NCBI GenBank assembly: GCA_016290875.1
Contig: JAEEVL010000028.1
Span: 1 to 34,724, forward strand
DNA from: Ruminococcus sp.
GTDB taxonomy: Bacteria > Bacillota > Clostridia > Oscillospirales > Ruminococcaceae
Direction of reading: 5' to 3'
Length of the DNA stretch: 34,724 nt
Shown one piece after another: positions 1 to 8,241 of the stretch (position 1 is its first letter; each line of letters opens with the position of its first letter). The translations under genes and the position numbers were made by a program. Below the pieces are notes generated by a model. That model was given only the letters and a program-made list of their open reading frames with translations. It was not told where the DNA came from and did no database searches.

Positions 1-1
1 C

Positions 2-118
2 AAAATGCTGTATCTGGCTATGAAAGACATAACTAAAAAGTGGACTGGTCGCCGACAGGACTGGAGCCGCATCTACGCTCAGTTGGTAATCTACTACGGC
101 GACAGGATACCCGAATAA
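2..118 (+). CDS. IS256-family transposase, C-terminal end (cut by window edge)
   Basis: An open frame runs from base 2 to a TAA at 116-118 and encodes 38 residues. It contains LYLAMKDITKKWT and then DWSRIYAQLVIYYGDRI. This pattern, a 'LYLA...KKWT' block followed by a W-rich helix and a closing acidic/basic end, is typical of the last residues of IS256 (Mutator-type, DDE) transposases. The body of the gene lies outside the window, so it cannot be judged whether the element is intact. It marks the edge of a mobile element beside the TIR/RyR operon. The family call rests on motif memory over a short stretch. Confidence 0.65.
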   Translation, partial: KMLYLAMKDITKKWTGRRQDWSRIYAQLVIYYGDRIPE

Positions 119-164
119 CATTTTCATCTTGACAATCAAATAATCATGTGCTAATATGCAGATA

Positions 165-190
165 AGACCGACTGCTTTCACAATCGGTCT
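165..190 (+). terminator. Hairpin after the transposase end
   Basis: AGACCGA (165-171) pairs with TCGGTCT (184-190) around a 12-base loop. It lies 47 bases after the transposase stop codon. There is no clean T-run directly after it, so it may be a weak terminator or part of the insertion-sequence end. Confidence 0.4.
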
Positions 191-276
191 CATCATATAC
201 TCTTTTATTGCACTATTTTGCGTTTACACAGAATCTGGGATTGACTCATTCCACCCATCAATATCATTATCGACAA

Positions 277-316
277 AAACACGCAGATATGACCGTCAGG
301 CTATATCTGCGTGTTT
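277..316 (-). terminator. Strong (possibly bidirectional) terminator after the TIR/RyR operon
   Basis: A perfect 14-bp stem pairs 277-290 with 303-316 around a 12-base loop. Read on the minus strand it ends in a run of five T, which fits rho-independent termination of the operon whose last stop codon is at 362. Apart from this and the hairpin at 165-190, nothing else is seen in 119-361. Confidence 0.8.
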
Positions 317-361
317 AATTATTTTAGTCATTAATGAAATCATCAAGTATAACACTGACGA

Positions 362-2320
362 TCAGTTTTTATTTTCTCTGAGCGCAAGGAACCTCTCCAT
401 AAGGGACATAATATCATATTTACACATTTCCGGCATAAGTTCCATCAGCTCTTTCTGAGTTACCATGCACGGATTGCGTCGTAGTTTGTCACTGCGCTCA
501 CCGCATCTCCAGCCTATCGAAGCCATATACAAGCACCAACGGCGATGTTCTAATGAAGCTATCTCATAGGCAAAACGGTCGCTTTTGAGACGTTCGAGAA
601 GTTCTGTTTCTGAACAGTTCATATGCCACGCTTTGCCGTCAAACTGCATCAGAAGTCCATTTTTACCAATGAGGAAGTCCAGTTTACTGTTCAAATCTTC
701 ACCATATTCAGATGCAAGCTCAGGGATTATCATATCCTTGACTTCATCGTGATAGGCCGCAGCCTTGCTTGATGAACGTCTGAACAAGCGAATACTGTTC
801 CATTCCTTCTCCGTATCTGCTTCAGCATTATCAATAGTTCCGGTATCGTTTTCGGAAAGAATCGAAATATTATTGTAGAAGTGATTATAACTTTTTGCTC
901 GCTGGTCGATGGTTCGGTTGATTATCATATCAAGGTTTATTACACAGCTTCTGTCGTCGATTATGTCTACATCATCAAGGGTATCCTTGTCATTGGAGAT
1001 ATAGCCGGCAAGACGGCGATCAGCGTCCATTCGTATAAGAACCGGAACATCGTTTTCGTCATTAGCAAAGATATCATTAAGATGCATTGCACAGTCTACG
1101 GTAAGGTCTATATCATCAAAGGTTATAACAGAGTAGGTATAATGCAGTTCAGCATTTCGCTTTGATACAGCCGAATAGAAGTCCCGGTGCCTAGCATCTG
1201 AGCCGAAAAAGTTAACAACAAGTCTGCCGTCAGCAACAGTTTCTTTAAGAGTCATAGAGTTATCGGTGAAATCAAAAGTTTCATCACTGAACTGCTTTGT
1301 AAACTGCTTCATCTTGTTTTTGATATTTGTATCAAAAACATCAATGATGATGTCGTTCTGCTCGTGTACAACTCCCAGGTTTATCGCCTGCAAGATCGCC
1401 TGCTGTCCGAGGTGACCAAGACCTGCTACAAGAAGGTGAAGGTGCTGCTGTTTCAAAGGCACTTTCTTTTTGCTGTAATACTTGTGCAGAGGAACTTCGC
1501 TAAACATTTTATGTATCTGCATTTCGGGCAGACTTATGATCTCAAGGTCATAAAATGCGTCAGTGTCTCCTGCACGGTTATAATAATTTGATATAAGACG
1601 GTTTATCCCCTCTTCCTCACACCGGCAGGAGATCTTTGCACCGCTTCTGAGTTTTATACGTTTATCACTGTCGGATTCATTAAGTCTGAACAGCTGGAGC
1701 AATGAAAAATTGCGTATCGATGAATCTTCAAACAAAATGATATTTGACGCTCTGTCAACACACATTTTTTCCATCACATCACTAATACCATTTTCATTTG
1801 TGTTGAGAACATCTGATATATGAACTGTTACCCCTTCTTTGTTGAGCTGATATACATCAGAATGATCAAGAGGCACGGCACTTATAATATGTATACAGAT
1901 GCTCTTTCTGTTTGTTGATGTATTATTGTGTATAAGAGCCTTAACATCATCGTTGTAGCCAAAAATCAGGATATGATCGCGCTTTTTGCTCCTTCGGAAA
2001 CCGACCATGAAGCTAAAGATACGCTCAAGGAATTTATACAGAAAAGATACCGTACAGTAGGGCGCTGTAAACACCGCAATACAATAAGCATAACCAACCG
2101 TCATATTAAGCGGACTCGGATCTTTGTTTATGAACGCCACAACGTCCTTTATAGATATGGTAGCTTTAAATCCGAAAGCATTAATGGCATTTTGAAGCAC
2201 AAGAAGTATTTTGAAAAACAAGTCATAGCTTTTATAGTATATTATACCCTGTAAAGCGGCTATGACGAAAGATGAAACTGCAAGGCTCAGCAGAAATCTG
2301 TGTGTCTTTTGCCTTTTCAT
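362..2320 (-). CDS. Membrane protein with two Rossmann (RCK/TrkA-like) domains and C-terminal RyR domain
   Basis: The protein has 652 residues. One hydrophobic segment is at about 8-29 and another at about 73-97, with a moderately hydrophobic stretch between. A Rossmann-like start (HILIFGYNDDVKALI) is at about 116-130, and a second, canonical one (VAGLGHLGQQA) at about 298-308. This tandem arrangement resembles the RCK/TrkA-N modules of ion-channel gating rings. Residues about 585-645 form a RyR domain: LEHRRWC, then GW, then NPC, the pattern of the repeat named after ryanodine receptors. No classical K+ selectivity filter (TxGYG) is seen. The start codon lies inside the TIR gene's stop (ATGA overlap), so the two are translationally coupled. 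Seen: domains and coupling. Inferred: a membrane effector or channel gated by a nucleotide-type ligand linked to the TIR protein. Confidence 0.75.
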   Translation of the reverse strand: MKRQKTHRFLLSLAVSSFVIAALQGIIYYKSYDLFFKILLVLQNAINAFGFKATISIKDVVAFINKDPSPLNMTVGYAYCIAVFTAPYCTVSFLYKFLERIFSFMVGFRRSKKRDHILIFGYNDDVKALIHNNTSTNRKSICIHIISAVPLDHSDVYQLNKEGVTVHISDVLNTNENGISDVMEKMCVDRASNIILFEDSSIRNFSLLQLFRLNESDSDKRIKLRSGAKISCRCEEEGINRLISNYYNRAGDTDAFYDLEIISLPEMQIHKMFSEVPLHKYYSKKKVPLKQQHLHLLVAGLGHLGQQAILQAINLGVVHEQNDIIIDVFDTNIKNKMKQFTKQFSDETFDFTDNSMTLKETVADGRLVVNFFGSDARHRDFYSAVSKRNAELHYTYSVITFDDIDLTVDCAMHLNDIFANDENDVPVLIRMDADRRLAGYISNDKDTLDDVDIIDDRSCVINLDMIINRTIDQRAKSYNHFYNNISILSENDTGTIDNAEADTEKEWNSIRLFRRSSSKAAAYHDEVKDMIIPELASEYGEDLNSKLDFLIGKNGLLMQFDGKAWHMNCSETELLERLKSDRFAYEIASLEHRRWCLYMASIGWRCGERSDKLRRNPCMVTQKELMELMPEMCKYDIMSLMERFLALRENKN

Positions 2321-5300
2321 CTGCTGCCCTCCGGGACCTCACCAAGTTTATCAAGATAACTGCTCGCTGTTTCAACAAGCTGCTGAACAGTATATATCGG
2401 AAAATATCCCAAACGTCCGTAATAACTGTTATATGTAAATACAATTTCCTTTTCGGATGGTGCAAAAGCAAGATCTCCCACAGCATAGCGTATCTTGAAT
2501 TCATTCCTGTCAATATACCAGGCTGTTTTGCCGCCCCATACTGCATAGAAATAATTGCTGTCTGCTGACTGACATACTGTTAAACCATCTGTGAAACCAT
2601 TGACTGAATTGCCAACTGTATTGTCTATTTTTGAAACTGAGCCGCTGAGGTCAATCATATTGCCGGTTGCTCCATTCATATCAGCCTCATATAGCTTCAT
2701 GTCACGACTGAGGAGAATAAATCTATCGTTTCCGATACCGGCTGCTGAGACTATCTCAGTCCTGATCGCGTCAAGTTTGAGTTCTGTTATGAGCTTGCCT
2801 GTCTCAGCATCAAACATAAGGACTGTCATGTTGTTAAGCAGAACTCCAGCTGTTTTTTCATTTATACAGAAAACTTGCAGTACCTGATAATTGCCTGACG
2901 GATCAAAGGTGTAGTCAGCAGAAATGTATTTTCCGTTATCAAAATCACAGAATTCAAGGTTCTTATTCTGAGCTTCAATTGTGAAAACAGCAGCTTTATT
3001 GCCTACAGCGCAGTGCTTATTTTGATCTATTATCTTACTTTTTTCAAATTCAACAGACTGGATACTGCCGTCCGCAGTGAGCTTTTTCAGTACACAGTCA
3101 GAACTGTCCTCAAAGAAGTAAACACTGTTGTCCATTATGCCGTATTGGTCTGAGATAGCGCCAGCTTCATTGATTTCAGTGAGCTTTCCTGTCTCGATGT
3201 CAACGAAATTTAGCTTAATTTCAGAATTTGAATTGCTGACTCCTGCTACAAGTTTGTCGTTTGTCAGGAATCTTGCCCACTCAAGCAATTTACTTTCAAG
3301 GTCTTCGACTTTTGTGAAAGAGCCGTTGGTGGTATCGCAAATGAACAGGGTTTCGTCATCTGAGTTGAGCTTGCCGAATGAAGCAAGGAGCTTACTTCCG
3401 TCACTGCTCGCAGCGAAAAATCCCTTGCAGTAGCCGTCTTCCTCAGGAGCTATCGCTGTATAGCCTTCCGTCTTTTCAGTAAACTGTATGTAAGCCGTAT
3501 TGGAATATTCAGCCGCTGTAACGTAACGTCCTCTGCTATAGCTGCAAAGTGAAAATGGCTGACCGAATTTCTGTATGCGGATAGCAACTCGCTGAGGCTT
3601 GTCTCCAAAGAAAGCCTTTAGATTTACAGCATATTCTTTGCCGTTCTTTACTGTGAAAGTGAATAAGCCTGCCTTACTGAAAGAAACACTATTGATTTTC
3701 TCATCAAGAGTAACTGTGTCCAGCACCTTGCCGTCGCTGTATCCGATAATGCTGTAATGTGTTTCATCAACGACTGCAAGAACATCATCACTGCTTCCAA
3801 GCGCTTCAGCATCGTACAGGAAGACTTTTCCGGATTTGTTGAAGTTTGACTGGATATCGGCATTCCATACAGGCTCGCCGGTCTCTTTATCAAAACGAAC
3901 TACTGTAGTTAAAGAACGTGTCATTGAATTTGTGCTGATTATAGCAACAGGTTCGTCGTTAAAGAAAGAAATAGACGGATTACTAATGCTGCCTTGGCTA
4001 TCAGCTGGAACAGAGTAGCTCCATTTCTTTTCAAGCTCATTGCCATTGACTTCATAGGCAATAATGGTATTAGTATCAGTTTCAGCAAGTTCGGTATTGA
4101 AGCAGTAGAGAATATTACCTCTAAATGCCTTTATATCCACCCAGGAATCAAATGTCATGCTGCCGCCGCCAAGTGATGAAACGTCAATGGTATTTTTAAT
4201 ACTACCGTCAGTCGTGTCTATTATCTCAAGCATTATTCTGTACTTGGCAGCTGAAGTTTCCTCAGAGTATATCCTGAGGAGATTTTCGCCGTCATATATG
4301 AGCTTCTTAAAACCTGCATTAGCGGATGGGAGTTCTTTCTTCCATACTATCTCCCCGTCTGCTCCGTTGAGTCTCCAAACAGTTCCAACGGAATTGTTCA
4401 CGAATACATCTCCGCCGGTACCTGGTTCGCTGTCAGTTACCAAATGAGCATGACTTTCTGTTATATAATCGAATATAGTACTTGTTTCGCGCAGGTATAC
4501 ATTTCCTACCTGAGTTATCATTGTTCCTGTTTTGTCAGTATCAGGTTCAATAATAGCAGACAGCTCGTTTTTACCCGAATCTAACTTAACTGCAAATTCA
4601 TCGTCTTCAGGTGTTATCTTCTTAATAAGCGAGCCGTCCACAGCATTCCAGAAGTAAATACCTGAAGAATCTTGGGATACTATTCCCTTTCCGCTGCCCA
4701 TATATGAAAGCTTTTCTATTGCATAGTCGTGCTTCAGAGCATAACGCGGAACGATATTCTCAGGATTGAAGAGTCCGAGCTCCTTTGAAAGAACATACTG
4801 TGCTTCAGGGATAGCCGGCTTGTCCTCGCCTTTTGCAGGAAGTGCCTCTACAGCTTTTTGCACAGCAGAGATAAGGCTGTTATTCTGATAGAGAACCTCT
4901 GATTCAGCGGCAAGGTGTTCAGCATTTTCAACGACAAGCTTACTGTACTGTTTCTCGATCTCGTCATACTGTTCCTCTATCTTATCGAATTGCTCCTCAA
5001 TCTGATCGTTTTTATCTTCAATCTCGCTGTTTTTCTTCTTAATAGTCACGGCAGAAGCAGCACTAATTACGGTAATAACGCTCAGAACTGCAAAAGCTGA
5101 GGCAATTATCCTCATTCTGCGCTGCGCTTCACGTTTCTTCTCACGCTGGTAGAGATCGTTGAAGTCACATCCGAGGAGCGGTGCGGCAATACGGAGATAT
5201 TCAGTATTGAGCTTCTTCATCGAATCCTTGAGATTATCCGCTTTTATATTGGCAGCAAGTGGTTCAACTTCCACTTTTACTGTAGTTTCATTGCCGTTCT

Positions 5301-5697
5301 CGTCAACAGATTTCATATCTGCGAAACGAAGAAGTTCCGGAAAAGCCTTGTCCGGTTCTCCGTCCACAAGAAGCGTTATGATATTATCATTTGTATTCCC
5401 GTGAAGTTCACGGAAATGCATAAGTTCCTGCATACACCACTTCGACTCATTATATGAAGGCGAACAGATTATTATGAGAAATTCTGAGTCTTCAATAGCA
5501 TTTCTTATGTCTTCGCTGAGATCGCTGCTCGACTGAAGTTCAGAAACATCACGGAAGATTCGCCAGTTCTCCTTTTTTTCAGTAAACTGCTTTGGCGGTT
5601 TGTAGCTTTCAAGCAACTTCTGAAGCTTTTCAGCAGCCTGCATATCAGGTTCCTTATGCCTATAGCTTATAAACGCTTTGTATTTATATTCTTTCAT
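2317..5697 (-). CDS. TIR domain - transmembrane - coiled coil - beta-propeller-like protein
   Basis: The protein has 1126 residues from the chosen ATG. A GTG three codons upstream sits inside the AGAGGTGG ribosome site and is unlikely to be used. The TIR domain covers about 3-125. It has the opening AFISYRH and the block SKWCMQEL, in which E91 matches the catalytic glutamate of NAD-cleaving TIR domains. A basic stretch precedes one membrane helix at about 196-218. A heptad-like E/Q/I-rich coiled coil follows at about 222-257. The remaining roughly 830 residues are repeated beta-rich units (YVSxxGTVWRL, VYFFEDS, ADGSIQSV types), like WD40/PQQ propellers. The basic residues suggest the TIR is inside and the propeller outside. 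It is the first gene of the two-gene operon with the RyR protein. Role inferred: a sensor that switches on TIR activity, possibly in defence or stress signalling. Confidence 0.78.
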   Translation of the reverse strand: MKEYKYKAFISYRHKEPDMQAAEKLQKLLESYKPPKQFTEKKENWRIFRDVSELQSSSDLSEDIRNAIEDSEFLIIICSPSYNESKWCMQELMHFRELHGNTNDNIITLLVDGEPDKAFPELLRFADMKSVDENGNETTVKVEVEPLAANIKADNLKDSMKKLNTEYLRIAAPLLGCDFNDLYQREKKREAQRRMRIIASAFAVLSVITVISAASAVTIKKKNSEIEDKNDQIEEQFDKIEEQYDEIEKQYSKLVVENAEHLAAESEVLYQNNSLISAVQKAVEALPAKGEDKPAIPEAQYVLSKELGLFNPENIVPRYALKHDYAIEKLSYMGSGKGIVSQDSSGIYFWNAVDGSLIKKITPEDDEFAVKLDSGKNELSAIIEPDTDKTGTMITQVGNVYLRETSTIFDYITESHAHLVTDSEPGTGGDVFVNNSVGTVWRLNGADGEIVWKKELPSANAGFKKLIYDGENLLRIYSEETSAAKYRIMLEIIDTTDGSIKNTIDVSSLGGGSMTFDSWVDIKAFRGNILYCFNTELAETDTNTIIAYEVNGNELEKKWSYSVPADSQGSISNPSISFFNDEPVAIISTNSMTRSLTTVVRFDKETGEPVWNADIQSNFNKSGKVFLYDAEALGSSDDVLAVVDETHYSIIGYSDGKVLDTVTLDEKINSVSFSKAGLFTFTVKNGKEYAVNLKAFFGDKPQRVAIRIQKFGQPFSLCSYSRGRYVTAAEYSNTAYIQFTEKTEGYTAIAPEEDGYCKGFFAASSDGSKLLASFGKLNSDDETLFICDTTNGSFTKVEDLESKLLEWARFLTNDKLVAGVSNSNSEIKLNFVDIETGKLTEINEAGAISDQYGIMDNSVYFFEDSSDCVLKKLTADGSIQSVEFEKSKIIDQNKHCAVGNKAAVFTIEAQNKNLEFCDFDNGKYISADYTFDPSGNYQVLQVFCINEKTAGVLLNNMTVLMFDAETGKLITELKLDAIRTEIVSAAGIGNDRFILLSRDMKLYEADMNGATGNMIDLSGSVSKIDNTVGNSVNGFTDGLTVCQSADSNYFYAVWGGKTAWYIDRNEFKIRYAVGDLAFAPSEKEIVFTYNSYYGRLGYFPIYTVQQLVETASSYLDKLGEVPEGSR

Positions 5698-5728
5698 TGA
5701 TTCCACCTCTAAACATCATACTGTTTTA

Positions 5729-5757
5729 ATTATACTCCCATAGGCGATTAATGTCAA
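5729..5757 (-). promoter_or_regulatory. Sigma-70-type promoter of the TIR/RyR operon
   Basis: Read on the minus strand, TTGACA (5757-5752) and TATAAT (5734-5729) are separated by exactly 17 bases. The start codon follows 31 bases after the -10 box. Both hexamers match the consensus perfectly, so the operon is probably expressed constitutively at a good level. No GTTAG-N6-CTAAC site is nearby. Confidence 0.8.
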
Positions 5758-5811
5758 TATAAATACGGAATACCAAGTTATTACTTTTTATCAGACTGCT
5801 CAATACAAAAT

Positions 5812-5851
5812 AGTCCGCCTCTCTGAGTTTTACATCTCAAAGTGGCGGACT
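5812..5851 (-). terminator. Terminator after the AraC gene
   Basis: AGTCCGCC (5812-5819) pairs with GGCGGACT (5844-5851), and an inner CTCTGAG/CTCAAAG stem extends the hairpin. On the minus strand it is followed by ATTTTGT. It lies 44 bases after the AraC stop codon and closes the redox operon before the TIR promoter. Confidence 0.75.
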
Positions 5852-5894
5852 GGTGGAATTCTGTTTCAAGTGCAGAATCATTATATTTCTCAAG

Positions 5895-6710
5895 TTATAC
5901 CGCTTTACCGAGGCGACTTTCAATCTCGGTGTTATATTTATGCTCTGTACGGAAATGCTTGGGTGTAGTCCCCATGACTGACTGAAACGCCTTGGCAAAT
6001 TTACTCGCATTCCAGTAGCCGACTTCCTCTGCGATATCTATTATCTTCTTATCAGTCTGCATAAGCAGCTCCGCAGCTTTGAACATTTTACGTCTCTTTG
6101 CATATGCATATATACCACTGCCGTATATTCGCTTGAATTCATTTTTCAGCGTCGTCTGATTTATCCTGAACATTCCGGATAACTGTTCTATTGTGTAATG
6201 CTCGGATACATTCTCGCAGATAAGATCTCCTGCCTGCAACACCTTAAAACTTTTTTTCTGATGCTGTTCATTCTCACTCAGAAGCATGAAAAGTTCAAGT
6301 ATCTTAAGCCTGATGAATGACATCAACGATCTGTCTGCACCTGCGAGAATAGCTTCAACCATATCATGGTATCGCTCATCAGGGATATACACACTCGGCT
6401 TATTCTCGTTAACGTAAAGTACATTGGATAACCCGAATAAATCCGTAAATGTATCATTATTACAGTGCGAACCCACTATCAAAAACAATCCACGAAAATC
6501 AGAAGAACAGCAAGCCTGGTATTCCTTATCGGAGCTGCGATTGAAAGCAAGGATTATCTCCTCGGTAAGGTAATAATATCTGTTTTCAATGTGATATTCG
6601 CAGACTCCGCTCGCACAGCAGCATATTACCAACTCGTCCTTGCCGGCAGTTATAGGAGAATCACTGCATACAAGTTTTATGTCAGGAAATAATTGAAATT
6701 CGTTGATCAT
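5895..6710 (-). CDS. AraC-family transcriptional regulator (siderophore-regulator-like context)
   Basis: The protein has 271 residues. Residues 1-150 form a divergent, Cys-containing effector domain. Residues about 160-256 are a standard AraC double helix-turn-helix: YTIEQLSGMFRINQTTLKNEF at 172-192, then the signature GYWNAS...FAKAFQ...GTTPKHFR at 231-254. It is the last gene of the redox operon and starts one base after the stop of the FMN-binding reductase. In pyochelin and yersiniabactin systems an AraC protein (PchR, YbtA) binds the ferric siderophore and activates its genes. The context here makes the same job plausible, with the shared element TTTGTTA-N3-TATACAAAC as a candidate target. 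Family certain; ligand and target inferred. Confidence 0.88.
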   Translation of the reverse strand: MINEFQLFPDIKLVCSDSPITAGKDELVICCCASGVCEYHIENRYYYLTEEIILAFNRSSDKEYQACCSSDFRGLFLIVGSHCNNDTFTDLFGLSNVLYVNENKPSVYIPDERYHDMVEAILAGADRSLMSFIRLKILELFMLLSENEQHQKKSFKVLQAGDLICENVSEHYTIEQLSGMFRINQTTLKNEFKRIYGSGIYAYAKRRKMFKAAELLMQTDKKIIDIAEEVGYWNASKFAKAFQSVMGTTPKHFRTEHKYNTEIESRLGKAV

Positions 6711-6711
6711 G

Positions 6712-8163
6712 TCAGTTTTTCGCCTTCTCTAAAGCGTTTCGTGCTGCTTCCATTATTCCCTTGGAGCTGTATGTTGCACCTGAACAAGCGTCAACATCAG
6801 CACTCATACTCTTCTGTATCTGCGGGATAACTTTCTGCATTGCATCGCTGAAATAATCGGGATCATCATCGTCAGCATAAGCTGAGAATCCTGTGATATA
6901 GTCATTTTCTATAGTTATCGTTACGTGAACTGTTCCGGCATAGCCTTCACCTGTACCCTCAAATGTTCCATTCTTGAACTGGTATGAAGGCTTCTCTTCA
7001 GCAGTAGTCTCCTGTACGGGCGGCTTAGTAACTGGCTCTACAGATTTTGTTGTTTTTTCATCTGTGGCATTCTTTGTAGGCGCTTCGACAGCGCTTGTCT
7101 CATCAGGAGTTTTATCTTCTATATTTTCAGATGTTGTATCAGGATGTATTTCCTCTTCATTCTCAGTATCTGTCGTTACAGTTGTCGTTGTCTGCTGTGA
7201 GTCAGTTGAAGATGTATCACTTGCCGCTATTGTAGTTTCTGATGAAACGTTAGTTGAAGTGCCGGATGAAGATGTTTCAGCAGACAACACAGTTGTTACG
7301 TCACTTACAATAGTGGAAGACGTCGGAGCTTCAAACACAAATGTTGCCGGAGTCTCCTTGCTGGCTTTTATCACTTCATTATGATTGGTATTGCGTGAAA
7401 TGAAGGCTAACAGACAGATCGGAACGATAATTCCACAGGCACATACAACATTGGGGGCAGTTTTTACTGACGGTTTCTGTTTTATAATAAACAGTTTTCT
7501 GAGACGCATTGACGCATATCCTACAAATACAGCGGTATAAACAAGTACGTTCAGGAAAAAGCCTTCCTTTCCGTTCTGAGCCTTAGGCACAAATATGACC
7601 ATAAGGTGAATGTAGATCAGTCCATAGAATACATAAGCAGTTCGCTGCAAATTTTTCCATGTTTTTGCATCCATACGTCTGCGGACAGCCTTGAAGGACA
7701 TAACAGTCAGCGGTACCATTATAAGTACCATCATAACAGCTGATATTCCTACGATTACGAAATCACGGTATGCAGAGCCGGTGCCCATTCTGTCACGGGC
7801 AATATCGGAAATATATTGCATACCGAATGTTACAACATGTGAAAGAGTCAGTATCGCCGCCGTTATAGACAGCTCTCCGCGTATTGGCATAAGCTTTTTG
7901 ATAGCGTATGATCCATTCGGCAGAGCGCCTGCCCACATTACGATAACCCAGAAACCTGTACCGAGAGCTCCGCGTGTCAGGATAGCGAGAACATAATCTT
8001 TGAATATGGTGTTTGATATTGCAATGCCGGACTGTTTTACTATGATCGAAACAACGGTCATCACAGCAGCAGCAACATAAAAAACGGCAGGGTGCTTTTT
8101 CAGCGGTTTATCAAGAAGAAAAGCAACCACTGCCGCTATGAAAAGTGAGATGAGAAATAGCAT
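6712..8163 (-). CDS. MsrQ/ferric-reductase-like heme membrane domain fused to an extracytoplasmic FMN-binding domain
   Basis: The protein has 483 residues. Residues 1-255 contain about seven membrane segments with the MsrQ/ferric reductase pattern: IRGELSI before H109 (TLSHVVTF), and WKNLQRTAYVFY before H186 (YIHLMVIF). The two histidines are likely b-heme ligands. Residues about 265-390 are a Thr/Ser/Glu-rich stalk. Residues about 391-483 are an FMN-binding domain ending in DACSGATYSSKG, where T464 is the expected site of covalent FMN attachment. The start has a good AGAGG site. Such fusions move electrons across the membrane to extracellular flavin. Beside feoAB and a flavodoxin, reduction of ferric iron or a ferric chelate for FeoB is the best inference. 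No ApbE flavin transferase is seen in the window. Confidence 0.82.
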   Translation of the reverse strand: MLFLISLFIAAVVAFLLDKPLKKHPAVFYVAAAVMTVVSIIVKQSGIAISNTIFKDYVLAILTRGALGTGFWVIVMWAGALPNGSYAIKKLMPIRGELSITAAILTLSHVVTFGMQYISDIARDRMGTGSAYRDFVIVGISAVMMVLIMVPLTVMSFKAVRRRMDAKTWKNLQRTAYVFYGLIYIHLMVIFVPKAQNGKEGFFLNVLVYTAVFVGYASMRLRKLFIIKQKPSVKTAPNVVCACGIIVPICLLAFISRNTNHNEVIKASKETPATFVFEAPTSSTIVSDVTTVLSAETSSSGTSTNVSSETTIAASDTSSTDSQQTTTTVTTDTENEEEIHPDTTSENIEDKTPDETSAVEAPTKNATDEKTTKSVEPVTKPPVQETTAEEKPSYQFKNGTFEGTGEGYAGTVHVTITIENDYITGFSAYADDDDPDYFSDAMQKVIPQIQKSMSADVDACSGATYSSKGIMEAARNALEKAKN

Positions 8164-8186
8164 ATAAATTACCTCTTTACAGTATT

Positions 8187-8218
8187 TGACCTCCGCAGCT
8201 AAGAAGCCGCAGAGGTCA
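8187..8218 (-). other. Intercistronic hairpin between surface protein and reductase genes
   Basis: Bases 8187-8200 pair with 8205-8218 as a 14-bp stem with two G-U pairs and a 4-base loop. On the minus strand no T-run follows, so it is probably not a terminator. It more likely protects or separates the upstream mRNA part, letting the abundant surface protein be made in excess of the reductase. Confidence 0.6.
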
Positions 8219-8241
8219 TTTATATAGGAGAAAGGAAAAAA

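Noticed and set aside
362..5697. Calling the TIR/RyR pair a Thoeris or other named defence system
   Set aside because: No ThsA-like SIR2/SLOG or Macro partner is present and the second gene is a membrane RCK/RyR protein; the known system names do not fit.
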